Assembly: GCA_051877515.1 (NCBI GenBank)
Contig: JBJEIY010000037.1
Location: forward strand, 31,242 to 95,241
Source: XBB1006 sp051877515
GTDB taxonomy: Bacteria; Bacillota; Clostridia; Lachnospirales; Lachnospiraceae
Length of the DNA stretch: 64,000 nucleotides
Reading direction: 5' to 3'
How positions within the stretch are numbered: the stretch's first letter is position 1; each line of letters begins with the position of its first letter. Made by a program: the position numbers and the translations under genes. Under the pieces are notes generated by a model. It made no database searches. It saw only the letters and a program-made list of their open reading frames with translations, and was not told the origin of the DNA. Shown in pieces: positions 35,353 through 44,351 of this stretch.

Positions 35353-37587
35353 TTAAAATCCGTTCATGGGGTCAAAATCAAAGGACACACTGCCATCCTG
35401 ATATCCTGTTTTTTCCCTAAAGCATTCTATTTTATTCTTTATCTCCAGTAGTCTTGCATAATCGGAAGCCTTAATATACACTGCCTTGCGGAAAACATCC
35501 TGAAGTTTTCTGACCCTGGCGTCAACCGGCCCCAGCAACAGTTCCTTTCCGGATGTCCCTATTTCATTTCCTGCTATCTCTGCTATACTCTCTGCCAGTC
35601 TGTTGGCACTGTTTTCATCCTTAGACTGAATCATGATCAAAAGCAGATGTCCGCATGGCGGATAGCGAAGCATTTTACGATAAGCAATCTCCTCTTCGTA
35701 AAAACTTTCATAGTCCTGCTCTCCTGCCAGCTTCACTGCATAGTGGTCCGGATTATAAGTCTGGATCACCACTTCACCGCTGCAGGCTCCTCTGCCTGCC
35801 CGCCCTGCAGCCTGAGTCAGAAGCTGGAAGGTACGCTCTCCTGCCCGGTAATCTTCGGAATTTAAAGACATATCCGCCGCCAGGATACCCACCAATGTAA
35901 CATTGGGAAAATCATGTCCCTTCACAATCATCTGCGTTCCCACCAGGATATCTGCCTCCTCATTGGAAAACGCAGACAGGATTTTTTCATAACTGTCCTT
36001 CGTTCTTGTGGTATCTGCATCCATGCGAAGGATCCGGGCTTTCGGAAACTGTTTTTTTAATAACTCCTCTACCTTCTGGGTCCCCACGGAAAACCCGCCA
36101 ATGTAGGTAGAACCGCAGGTGGGACATGTTCTCATGGTTGCAGTCTCAAATCCGCAGTAATGGCACTTCAGGATCCCATTCTGATGCTGGGTCAGAGAAA
36201 CATCACAATGGGGACATTTCAACACCTTTCCACAGCTTCTGCAGCTGACAAATCCTGCCAGTCCTCTGCGGTTTAAAAACAACATGATCTGCTGTTTCTT
36301 ATCCAGCCTGTCTTGTATTCGCTCTACAAGTGTGTCACTGAATATGGACCGGTTTCCTTTGCGCAGTTCCTCCCTTAAATCCACCAGATGAGTCTGGGGT
36401 AATGCTTTTTCATTGTACCTGTGTTGCAATCGAAAGAAACCATATTCTCCCTGTCGCGCCTTATAAAAACTTTCCAATGACGGTGTTGCAGAGCCCAAAA
36501 CCACAAATGCATTGCTCTGTTTTGCCCGGTAAATAGCTGTTTCTCTGGCATGAAACCGGGGGATATTCTCATTTTTGTAGGTTGCCTCATGCTCCTCATC
36601 TATTACAATAAGCCCAAGCCGTGAAAACGGTGTAAAAAGTGCGCTGCGGGGACCGATCATAATGTCCACCTCACCATTTCTGGCCCGTTCCAACTGATCG
36701 AACCTCTCTCCGGCTGACAATCTCGAATGCAACACCGATACCCGTTCTCCAAACCTGCGATAGAAACGCATGACCGTCTGATAGGTCAATGCGATTTCCG
36801 GAATCAAAAGGATCACCTGCCTGCCTTCCTCAATCACGTGCTGCATCAGCTCCATGTATACTTCTGTCTTTCCGCTTCCGGTAACTCCGTGGATCAGATA
36901 GGTTTTTCTTTCTCCCCGGTCATACTCTGATAAAACATGCTCCACTACAGCTTGCTGTTCCCGATTAAGGATGGGGCGATAGTGATTTTTTTCATCCTGT
37001 GGAATGGGATTGCGATACCGGCGTTTTGCCACAATCTGCAGATAACCGGCTTTTTCCAGATCTTTCACCACACTTGCCTGTACATTCAGCTTGGTGGTGA
37101 TCACGGATAATTCCAGAACCGGATCCTGAAGCAAGGCTGTCAAAAGCCGTTTTCTTGCCACAGCATGTCTGCGTTCAAATCCTTCTATCAGCTTCTGCGC
37201 TTCCTCCTGTTCAATCCGGAGTTCCACATACTTTACTTCTCTGGCTTTTCCGCTTTTCTTCATGGGAAGCACTGTTTTCAACGCCTGATTCAGGGTTCCT
37301 CCATACTGCTGCCGCATCCACTCCGCCAGATTGATCAGCTGTCCTGTCACGCCCGGATTAGCCAGTCTGTCAGAAATCTCCTTTATGACAATCCCTCTCT
37401 CCGGCTGATAGTCCTCCAGCAGTCCTGTCACAAATCCCTTGATCTGGCGATTTCCTTTGCCAAAAGGAATCTGCACCAGTTCTCCCACTTTCAGGGAATC
37501 CTGCAAATGATCCGGTATCCGGTAGGTAAAAGGATGATCTAATTTTTCTGTAGATACATCTACGATAATATTGGCATAAGAAGCCAT
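35353..37587 (-). CDS. priA: Primosomal protein N', replication-restart helicase
   Basis: A 744-aa superfamily 2 helicase that reloads the replisome at stalled forks. N-terminal DNA-binding domain, Walker A GVTGSGKTEVY, DEEH box (IDEEHEATY), and a zinc-binding insertion with eight cysteines (CRSCGKVLKCPHC ... CHYCGF ... CPTCGS). Start directly follows the murE stop, so coupled expression is likely. Confidence 0.95.
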   Translation of the reverse strand: MASYANIIVDVSTEKLDHPFTYRIPDHLQDSLKVGELVQIPFGKGNRQIKGFVTGLLEDYQPERGIVIKEISDRLANPGVTGQLINLAEWMRQQYGGTLNQALKTVLPMKKSGKAREVKYVELRIEQEEAQKLIEGFERRHAVARKRLLTALLQDPVLELSVITTKLNVQASVVKDLEKAGYLQIVAKRRYRNPIPQDEKNHYRPILNREQQAVVEHVLSEYDRGERKTYLIHGVTGSGKTEVYMELMQHVIEEGRQVILLIPEIALTYQTVMRFYRRFGERVSVLHSRLSAGERFDQLERARNGEVDIMIGPRSALFTPFSRLGLIVIDEEHEATYKNENIPRFHARETAIYRAKQSNAFVVLGSATPSLESFYKARQGEYGFFRLQHRYNEKALPQTHLVDLREELRKGNRSIFSDTLVERIQDRLDKKQQIMLFLNRRGLAGFVSCRSCGKVLKCPHCDVSLTQHQNGILKCHYCGFETATMRTCPTCGSTYIGGFSVGTQKVEELLKKQFPKARILRMDADTTRTKDSYEKILSAFSNEEADILVGTQMIVKGHDFPNVTLVGILAADMSLNSEDYRAGERTFQLLTQAAGRAGRGACSGEVVIQTYNPDHYAVKLAGEQDYESFYEEEIAYRKMLRYPPCGHLLLIMIQSKDENSANRLAESIAEIAGNEIGTSGKELLLGPVDARVRKLQDVFRKAVYIKASDYARLLEIKNKIECFREKTGYQDGSVSFDFDPMNGF

Positions 37588-39057
37588 CTACATTCCCTCT
37601 TGGCAGGATAGCGCATCAGCTACCAGTTTCCGATCATCCATAGGATGCTTTACTCCTTTGATCTCCTGATAATCCTCGTGTCCTTTTCCTGCAATAATGA
37701 TCACATCATGAGGAAGAGCATTCCTGATCGCATATTTTATTGCTTCCCCACGATCTTCGATCATACAATACTTTCCGTCTGTTTTCTTCATTCCTGTCTC
37801 GATATCCGCCATGATATCTATCGGTTCTTCAAACCGCGGGTTGTCGGAAGTGATAATGGTATAATCCGCCAGTCTTCCGGATACCTCCCCCATCTCATAA
37901 CGGCGTAGCTTAGAACGGTTTCCGCCACATCCAAAGACGCAGACCAGCCTGCCCGGATCGTAGTCTTTTAACGTACTGAGCAGGCTTTCCAATGCCATAG
38001 CATTATGTGCATAATCGATCAGTACGGTATAATCGCCATGAACCGGCACTTTTTCAATCCTGCCCTTTACTTTAGCCGCTTTCAAAGCCGCTTTCATGAC
38101 TTCCTGTTCTACTCCAAAGTATCTGCAGATGGCAATGGAAGCCAGGGAATTGTACACACTGAATTTGCCGGGAAGATCAATATCAAAATGAGCCTCGATC
38201 TTTCCTTTGGTATCATAGGCAATCCCCAGATATCCGGGACGTTTCACCAGTTCCACATTCACGGCCTGAATATCGGCCCCATCGTTAAAACCATACGTCT
38301 CAATCTCACAGGTATGACCCTGGATCACATTCTCATGATTTTTATCATCATAATTTACAATACCATGACGGCACTGTTGAAACAGCAAGCCTTTGCATGC
38401 CATATATTCTTCGAAATCTTTATGTTCATTTGGTCCGATATGATCCGGCTCGATATTGGTAAAAATACCAAGTTCAAAAGTAAACCCATCCGTGCGGTGC
38501 ATCATTAGGCCCTGGGAAGAAACTTCCATAACCGCCATCTGGCAACCACAGGCAACCATTCTTGCAAAATACTCCTGAAGCACATAAGACTCCGGTGTTG
38601 TATTATCTGCCGGTATCACTTCATCCCCGATGATCGCTTCAATGGTACCCACTAAACCAACCTTGTAGCCGGCATCCTCCAAAATAGACTTTACCATATA
38701 AGTCGTGGTGGTTTTGCCCTTGGTACCAGTTACACCGATCACTTTCAACGTATCCGCAGGATAATCAAAATAAGCAGCAGATAAACAAGCCAGTGCTTTT
38801 CTGCTGTCTGCAACTTTTATTACCGTTACATCCTTCGGAACCTCTACTTCCTTGGTCACTACCAGGGCCTCAGCCCCCTTTTCCACAACCTGCCGTGCAA
38901 AGGAATGCCCGTCGGTGACGGTACCTTCCACACACACAAACAAAGAACCCGGGGTCGCCTTTCTGGAATCATACACCAGATTTTCGATCATAATATCTGT
39001 ATTTCCCTGGATACATTCATATTCAAGCCTTTCTAATAACTGTTTTAGAGATTTCAT
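37588..39057 (-). CDS. murE: UDP-MurNAc-tripeptide ligase, meso-diaminopimelate type
   Basis: A 489-aa Mur ligase adding the third peptide residue of peptidoglycan precursors. ATP loop GVTGTKGKTTTT, DNPRFEEP near residue 400, and YAHNA are visible. The DNPR motif is the recognised marker for meso-diaminopimelate rather than lysine. Start MKSLKQLLERL has AAGGAG 5 bases upstream; earlier in-frame starts lack a site. First gene of the murE-to-thiN operon, with a good promoter upstream. Confidence 0.94.
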   Translation of the reverse strand: MKSLKQLLERLEYECIQGNTDIMIENLVYDSRKATPGSLFVCVEGTVTDGHSFARQVVEKGAEALVVTKEVEVPKDVTVIKVADSRKALACLSAAYFDYPADTLKVIGVTGTKGKTTTTYMVKSILEDAGYKVGLVGTIEAIIGDEVIPADNTTPESYVLQEYFARMVACGCQMAVMEVSSQGLMMHRTDGFTFELGIFTNIEPDHIGPNEHKDFEEYMACKGLLFQQCRHGIVNYDDKNHENVIQGHTCEIETYGFNDGADIQAVNVELVKRPGYLGIAYDTKGKIEAHFDIDLPGKFSVYNSLASIAICRYFGVEQEVMKAALKAAKVKGRIEKVPVHGDYTVLIDYAHNAMALESLLSTLKDYDPGRLVCVFGCGGNRSKLRRYEMGEVSGRLADYTIITSDNPRFEEPIDIMADIETGMKKTDGKYCMIEDRGEAIKYAIRNALPHDVIIIAGKGHEDYQEIKGVKHPMDDRKLVADALSCQEGM

Positions 39058-39092
39058 ATCTGCTCCTTTTTCCAAAAAAAGTTATTCAGTTT

Positions 39093-39121
39093 ATTATACC
39101 TAATAATCAATATTTTTACAA
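39093..39121 (-). promoter_or_regulatory. Sigma-A promoter of the murE-to-thiN operon
   Basis: Minus strand TTGTAA (39116-39121), 17-base spacer, TATAAT (39093-39098), about 36 bases upstream of murE. No other comparable promoter is obvious before prpC. Confidence 0.75.
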
Positions 39122-39142
39122 GTTTTCGGACATACTAGGCCC

Positions 39143-39586
39143 ATGAGAAAAAACTACCTGTTATGCGGTCTTGTGGGGTGGTGTGCAGAGATTCTTTTTA
39201 CAGCGATTGGTTCAGCAGTTCATCAGGATTGGAGGCTGATGGCAACCACTTCTCTCTGGATGTTTCCCATCTATGGACTGGCCTGTTTTATCCCGGTTTT
39301 ATATAAAAAAATCCATAAACTGAACTGGTTCTTCCGGGGACTGATCTATATGCTCGGTATTTTTGTCGTTGAATATGTCAGCGGCAGCATTCTGTGCTTT
39401 TTTCATGTCTGCCCCTGGGACTATACCGGTATGCCCAGTAACTATAAAGGCATAATCCGCCTGGATTATGCCCCCTTTTGGTTTCTTTTAGGTTTGTTCT
39501 ATGAACGGTTTTTGCTACATGCGAACCCCATAGAATCCGTTTCCGCAGCAAAAAAGATTACAAAACAGGTTGAGAAGAAGCATTGA
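39143..39586 (+). CDS. Putative membrane protein of the CmpB-like (ABC permease-like) family
   Basis: A 147-aa protein with about four hydrophobic segments. The pattern CGLVGWCAEILFTAI, MFPIYGLACFI, YVSGSILC and WDYTGMPSNYKGIIRLDYAPFWFLLGL matches the CmpB-type putative permease family of Firmicutes, of unknown substrate. No ATPase partner is adjacent. The ribosome site is weak (AGG close to the ATG). It converges on the DnaJ-like gene and overlaps it by 72 bases. Confidence 0.75.
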   Translation: MRKNYLLCGLVGWCAEILFTAIGSAVHQDWRLMATTSLWMFPIYGLACFIPVLYKKIHKLNWFFRGLIYMLGIFVVEYVSGSILCFFHVCPWDYTGMPSNYKGIIRLDYAPFWFLLGLFYERFLLHANPIESVSAAKKITKQVEKKH

Positions 39587-40195
39587 AAAACACCATCTTC
39601 CCACACCGGCCACCGGATTCTCGTAAGCCTGCCCCATACTCTGATACCAGGTGCCTCCGTTTTGCAAAAACTCTAAAAACTGTCGGTACTGGAAATTGCT
39701 GGGTTCCCGTTCTACCGCTTTTTGAGCCATCTGAAGCGCCATAGCATTATTTCCCAATCCATTATGGGCTACCGCACAATAGTAATACCATTGTCCGTTT
39801 CTTCCGGAAGGATCAATACCTTCCAATACATTGATTGCCTCTTTATAGTAACGGTTTCGGATATAATTGGCAGCGGCCTGCATTTTAACAGATTCCTCGC
39901 TGTTGCTGCCCGCATCCTGATAGCCGCCAAAACCCCCGTATCCGGCCTGCCCTCCGAAGCCGTATCCTCCGGACTGATAATTACCGTATGCGCTTCCTCC
40001 GCCATACTGTTTCTGATGCATGATCTCATCATAAGCCTGCTGCACTTCCTTAAAACGCTCTTCGGCCTGTTCTCTGTTAGGATTATTGATGTTGGCATCC
40101 GGATGATACTTCCGGCTTAAATTCCGGTAAGCCTTCTTGATTTCTTCATCCGTAGCATTTCGTGAAATGCCTAATACTGCATAGGGGTCTCTCAT
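39515..40195 (-). CDS. DnaJ-domain protein with cysteine-rich hydrophobic tail
   Basis: A 226-aa J-domain co-chaperone. The J domain occupies residues 2-70 with HPD at KYHPDAN; a Gly/Tyr-rich linker (YGGGSAYGNYQSGGYGFGG) follows, then a TPR-like helical segment (MALQMAQKAVEREPSN), and a hydrophobic Cys-rich end (LFCNLFCCGNG) that may insert in the membrane. It probably works with an Hsp70 on a partner encoded next to it; the DUF5685 gene 21 bases upstream is the best candidate. The 3' end overlaps the convergent membrane gene. Confidence 0.85.
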   Translation of the reverse strand: MRDPYAVLGISRNATDEEIKKAYRNLSRKYHPDANINNPNREQAEERFKEVQQAYDEIMHQKQYGGGSAYGNYQSGGYGFGGQAGYGGFGGYQDAGSNSEESVKMQAAANYIRNRYYKEAINVLEGIDPSGRNGQWYYYCAVAHNGLGNNAMALQMAQKAVEREPSNFQYRQFLEFLQNGGTWYQSMGQAYENPVAGVGRWCFSMLLLNLFCNLFCCGNGFYGVRM

Positions 40196-40216
40196 TTTAC
40201 TCTCTCTCTTTGATGC

Positions 40217-41086
40217 TTATTCTTCCTCTTTTGGTATATCCGTTGTATGTTTCTTTTTCTTCTTCTTTAACTGATTCATCTCAAACCGGGTCCATACACC
40301 GGAATACAGGATATTGCGTAAGATATCCGCATAGTGAATGATCGGTAATCGTTCAAAGGATTTTGCACACTCTGCCAGCATACTGGTTAATATCAGTCTT
40401 ACAAAAGTATCCAGATCTGTCTCCTGATTGTCTTCTTTCCAGGAAAGGAACGGATTATACAATCCCATCTGTTCATCCTTCTTGAGATCCTCATAGGCAT
40501 CCATCAGATAGATGAACTTACCGAGATAAAAGCCCATGCACCGCAGTTCTTCCGACCACTGATCCTGTTTCCAGTCAAAGATCTCCGCCAGCATTTCTCC
40601 GGTCAGACCGGATACAGCATCCAGATTCTTTTCGTTACCCATCTCTGCTACTGACAACTTCTTCATATAGTCTTCAATCGCCTTAGCCTGTCTTGGATAC
40701 TCCTGTTTAATGCGTTCATAATCCCCGGAAAACAGAGTTGCCATGGATTTCTTCACAAGCGAGCGCTTATCTGTCCAATCATCTTCCATACTGTGATACG
40801 ACAGCAGCACATTCATCTTCGCCGCATAGATGGTCGCTTCACTGAATTTGGCAGTTTTCTTTCCCACAGGATGAATGGCACAGGTGAAATCCTGCCGCAT
40901 CACCTGGGGCTCATACAAACCGGTCAGTAAAATGGTCAGAAACGTCATATCATAATTAAGAAGCATCTGTCCCTTCATACCGGCCACCTGCTTTAAACAC
41001 CTGCATAAGCCGCAATAACAAGACTGGTAACTCTCTTTCTGCTCTTCGGTAAGTTCCCTCTGATTTACGTTTACATAACCAAACAC
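40217..41086 (-). CDS. DUF5685 family protein
   Basis: A 289-aa mainly alpha-helical protein. Near the start YQSCYCGLCRCLKQV gives a Cys cluster (four Cys within ten residues) and a further Cys-x-His pair follows (CAIHP), a likely metal site. Start at a GTG (41084-41086) giving MFGYVNVN, the usual family N-terminus, with GAGGAG 9 bases upstream; this leaves a 5-base gap to the upstream gene instead of a large overlap. Function unknown; constantly paired with a J-domain gene in this family of bacteria. Lysine-rich C-terminus. Confidence 0.8.
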   Translation of the reverse strand: MFGYVNVNQRELTEEQKESYQSCYCGLCRCLKQVAGMKGQMLLNYDMTFLTILLTGLYEPQVMRQDFTCAIHPVGKKTAKFSEATIYAAKMNVLLSYHSMEDDWTDKRSLVKKSMATLFSGDYERIKQEYPRQAKAIEDYMKKLSVAEMGNEKNLDAVSGLTGEMLAEIFDWKQDQWSEELRCMGFYLGKFIYLMDAYEDLKKDEQMGLYNPFLSWKEDNQETDLDTFVRLILTSMLAECAKSFERLPIIHYADILRNILYSGVWTRFEMNQLKKKKKKHTTDIPKEEE

Positions 41087-41091
41087 AACTG

Positions 41092-41493
41092 CTAACTCCT
41101 CTTCCTGAAACAATTCCGACATTTCGGACAGGTAATCTCGATCATTCCCTTTCCTCTGGGAACCCTGACTTTTTGTCCGCAGACCGGACATTTATAAAAG
41201 TGAAACTCTTTTCTTTGCTGCATATGAAGCTTTCGAATACGCAACCATCCCAAGAGCCGGTTCTTCTTTGCCAGGTATTTCTGATTTTCCCCATATCTGC
41301 GGGATATATTTTTCGAAAACATCCTGTAATAACATAAGATCAGCAGGACCACCGCCAAAGCATAAGTCCATCCTGTCTTCACAAACGCAGAAACGACAAG
41401 CAACACCATCGACAATACCAATATCAACCGGTTCAGCTCGTCATTCCCATATCTGCCATACATGGCTCTTGTAACCCGATCTTTGAATTTCAT
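41092..41493 (-). CDS. Small membrane protein with C-terminal zinc ribbon
   Basis: A 133-aa protein with two hydrophobic helices (about 22-55) separated by a short turn, a basic linker, and a C-terminal zinc ribbon CPVCGQKVRVP ... ITCPKCRNCF. The topology places the ribbon in the cytoplasm. Unknown function; first of a three-gene string with DUF5685 and the J-domain protein. Confidence 0.8.
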   Translation of the reverse strand: MKFKDRVTRAMYGRYGNDELNRLILVLSMVLLVVSAFVKTGWTYALAVVLLILCYYRMFSKNISRRYGENQKYLAKKNRLLGWLRIRKLHMQQRKEFHFYKCPVCGQKVRVPRGKGMIEITCPKCRNCFRKRS

Positions 41494-41598
41494 TCTCTCA
41501 CCTCATTCGAAACAATATAACAAGCCTAAAGTAGGAAGAGAAAAAAGTCAACACAAGTTATCATCTTTTTATGAATTTTAGAAAAATATAATAAATAT

Positions 41599-41943
41599 AG
41601 TAAGCAGGACTATAAGCCGGGTTCTGTCGTGAATGATCATCTATCTAGGGCGACTGTTACCAGCCGTCTCAAGCGACCTACCTGAAGCTGGCGGGCCACG
41701 TCATTGCTTCTGTCTGGTCTTGCTTCGAATGGGGTTTGCAGAGCCTGTCCTGTTACCAGCACAGCGGTAGTCTCTTACACTGCCTTTCCACCCTTACCGG
41801 TTGCCCGGCGGTTAATTTTCTGTTGCACTTTCCTGGGAGTCACCTCCACCGGCCGTTAGCCGGCATCCTGCCCTGTGAAGCCCGGACTTTCCTCACCTGC
41901 GGTCTTTCGACACTTGCAGCCGCGATCATTCATCCTGCTTACT
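41599..41943 (-). ncRNA. rnpB: RNase P RNA (type A)
   Basis: Catalytic RNA for 5' maturation of tRNAs. The 5' end AGTAAGCAGGA pairs with the 3' end TCCTGCTTACT (helix P1). Diagnostic internal sequences on the minus strand include GAGGAAAGTCCGGGC (CR-I) and AGACAGAAGCAATGACG-region and ACAGAACCCGGCTTA (CR-V), all in order. Length of about 345 nt is normal. It begins only 9 bases after the stop of the nucleoside kinase gene, so its promoter must be inside that gene or it is processed from the operon transcript. Confidence 0.96.
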
Positions 41944-41952
41944 ACGATTTAT

Positions 41953-43590
41953 TTACACATTAAAACAACTTCCTCCGATAAATTCCCGGAACAGGGAATT
42001 CCTGCCAATATCCTCGCTGGGTACCGGCAAAAAATAATCCAGAAGTTTTAACAGCCTTTTTGCCTCATCATATTCCGGCTCCCCCGGTTCGATCTGATAA
42101 AGCAGTGGCTGAACATAAGGCTTGATCACTGCCAGTTCATATAAAAAGGCTGAATTAAACATCACATCCGCACTATCCTGATGTGGGAAAATATACTTTT
42201 CTTCCCCTCTTCTTACGGAATACCACATGGCAATCGTTTCTTTTGCCGAGGTTCCTCTGGTCCTGGCATCCCGCACGATCCTTCTTAAAAGCCTGCCGTC
42301 CGTGGTATGCAGACAGTTATGTTCATCAATATTTAACTGCGTTAACGCACTGATATAAATCTTGAATTTCAGATCCGGATCGATGGAATAAGAAAGATGG
42401 TCGTTGAGTCCGTGGATCCCCTCAATCACCAGAATATCTTCCTCTCCCAGCTGTAATTGATTTCCCCGGTATTCCCGCATGCCGGTTTTAAAATTAAAAG
42501 AGGGCATCTTGACACACTCACCCTTTAAAAGCCTCTGCATGTCCTCGTTAAACTGTTTCACATCTAAGGCTTCCAGACACTCGAAATCCGGTTTTCCGTT
42601 ATCATCCAAAGGCGTAAATCTGCGATCGGCATAGTAATTGTCCAATCCAATGGGATGCGGTTTTAACCCATGAGCCATCAGCTGAATGGAAAGCCTGTGG
42701 GAAAAAGACGTTTTTCCGGAAGAGGACGGGCCTGCGATCATCACAAATTTACTTCCCCTCTCCTTGATCATTCCGGCGATCTCAGCGATCTTTTTCTCCA
42801 TCAGTGCTTCCTGGACCAGGATAATATCCTGCATTTTTCCAGCTGCAATGGCATCATTTAACTGCCCGACATTTCCTATTCCAAGCATGTCTCCCCAACG
42901 GGAAGATTCCTCCAGCGTTTCAAACATTTTTCCGGAAGGCAGGAAATCTGCCACCCTGGAACTGTCTTCATTGGGGAATAGCAAAACAAAGCCTGTACCG
43001 TAAAGCGTCAGGTCGAATACCTGCAAAGTCCCGGTACCCGGCATCATGTATCCATAGTAATAATCAATATAACGGCCGATGCTGTATACATTCACCTTAG
43101 AGCTGGAACGATACCGGAACAGATTTCCTTTATCATTCATACCCACTTCTTTAAACAGTCTGACTGCTTCTGCTGTATCTATGCTGTGCTTTTCAATCGG
43201 AAGATCCTGGTCAACCAGATTGTGCATTTCTGCCTTCAACTGTTCCAGGAAGGATTCTGTCATTTGAAAACTTTCCCGCATCTCACAATAAAAACCCTGA
43301 CTGATGGAATACTTCACTTCCACATGGAGTTCCGGATTGATATTATGTAATGCCCGTTGCATCAGCATGGTAACACTTCTTCGGTAAGTACGTTTCCCCA
43401 CAGAGGAAACCGTAGTAAGGAATTCAACTTCTCCATCATCCGGAATCACTTTACGAAGCTCAGCCAGCTTTCCGTTAAACCTTGCCAGTGCAATGGTATC
43501 CTTATATTGATCTGCCACCTTTTCTGAAAGTTCAAGAAAGGTCGTTCCCTGTTCCACCTCAAACGTCTGGTCCAGAACTGTTACCTGCAT
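41953..43590 (-). CDS. Nucleoside (uridine-like) kinase with N-terminal TGS and editing-like domains
   Basis: A 545-aa protein. Residues 1-60 resemble a TGS domain, followed by a segment like the second additional domain of threonyl-tRNA synthetase, then a uridine-kinase/phosphoribulokinase-like P-loop domain from about residue 285 with GPSSSGKTS. Such fusions are annotated as nucleoside kinases; the role of the synthetase-like half is unknown. The gene overlaps the trmK end by 10 bases and is followed by rnpB. Confidence 0.87.
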   Translation of the reverse strand: MQVTVLDQTFEVEQGTTFLELSEKVADQYKDTIALARFNGKLAELRKVIPDDGEVEFLTTVSSVGKRTYRRSVTMLMQRALHNINPELHVEVKYSISQGFYCEMRESFQMTESFLEQLKAEMHNLVDQDLPIEKHSIDTAEAVRLFKEVGMNDKGNLFRYRSSSKVNVYSIGRYIDYYYGYMMPGTGTLQVFDLTLYGTGFVLLFPNEDSSRVADFLPSGKMFETLEESSRWGDMLGIGNVGQLNDAIAAGKMQDIILVQEALMEKKIAEIAGMIKERGSKFVMIAGPSSSGKTSFSHRLSIQLMAHGLKPHPIGLDNYYADRRFTPLDDNGKPDFECLEALDVKQFNEDMQRLLKGECVKMPSFNFKTGMREYRGNQLQLGEEDILVIEGIHGLNDHLSYSIDPDLKFKIYISALTQLNIDEHNCLHTTDGRLLRRIVRDARTRGTSAKETIAMWYSVRRGEEKYIFPHQDSADVMFNSAFLYELAVIKPYVQPLLYQIEPGEPEYDEAKRLLKLLDYFLPVPSEDIGRNSLFREFIGGSCFNV

Positions 43591-44351
43591 TCTTCAACAC
43601 TCCTCTCACGAAAAAAGCTTCTGCCCCTTTCGTTTCGCCGAATTTTCATATCCACTTCCCGCAACCGTTTTCTACGGCCTTCTTCATCCTGCATATCATC
43701 AATGGATTTCCGGATCGTTTCTAACACTCTGTATTCCTTCTCAAGATACTGACTCAGCACCGGATGGCGATCATGCAGTAACCAGGCGCCATATTCTTCT
43801 GCCAGATCTTTATCTCCGGACAAAAAATCCTCCGGAAGTTTCGGGTCCTCTTTCCCGGCTGCATAAACCGGAAGATACCGACCCATGGGATAGAACTTGC
43901 CATCTTCAAAAACCATATTCTCCCGGACGCAGATATATCCCAATTCCTGCATTCCGCTGCGAAATACAGCCAGCTCTGACTGAGGTTGGACAATCACTTC
44001 CCGGATATCACGGGTACGATTCATAAAGGTTTCTGCATCTTTCAGGATCTTTAAGGCAAGCCTGCCTCCCATGCCTGCAATCACAACACTTTCTGCTTCA
44101 CCGGGAAGCAAAGCAGTAAGACCGTCTGATCGTCTGGTTTTAATAAAATCATCCAATCCTTCTCTATGTATATGCTCTCTGGCGGCCTGCAGCGGCCCCT
44201 CTTTGATGTCCATTGCAACGGCCGATGGCGTGATACCCTGTTTTACCAAAAAGATGGGAAGATACCCATGGTCACATCCAATATCGGCAACGCACAAACC
44301 GGGTGTTACAAGATCGGCAACGGCCTGCATTCTGTCTGATAATCTTACCAT
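43581..44351 (-). CDS. trmK: tRNA (adenine-22-N1)-methyltransferase
   Basis: A 256-aa SAM-dependent enzyme. VADIGCDHGYLPIFLV is the SAM loop; GMGGRL and VQPQSE are family features; the C-terminal half is a coiled-coil domain (YLEKEYRVLETIRKSIDDM). The start codon overlaps the rpoD stop by one base (TAATG). In many Firmicutes trmK is followed by a Nif3-like gene; here it is followed by the nucleoside kinase. Confidence 0.93.
   Translation of the reverse strand: MVRLSDRMQAVADLVTPGLCVADIGCDHGYLPIFLVKQGITPSAVAMDIKEGPLQAAREHIHREGLDDFIKTRRSDGLTALLPGEAESVVIAGMGGRLALKILKDAETFMNRTRDIREVIVQPQSELAVFRSGMQELGYICVRENMVFEDGKFYPMGRYLPVYAAGKEDPKLPEDFLSGDKDLAEEYGAWLLHDRHPVLSQYLEKEYRVLETIRKSIDDMQDEEGRRKRLREVDMKIRRNERGRSFFRERSVEECR

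Noticed and set aside
41736..41963. Plus-strand frame over the RNase P RNA
   Set aside because: Lies on the complement of rnpB, without a ribosome site.
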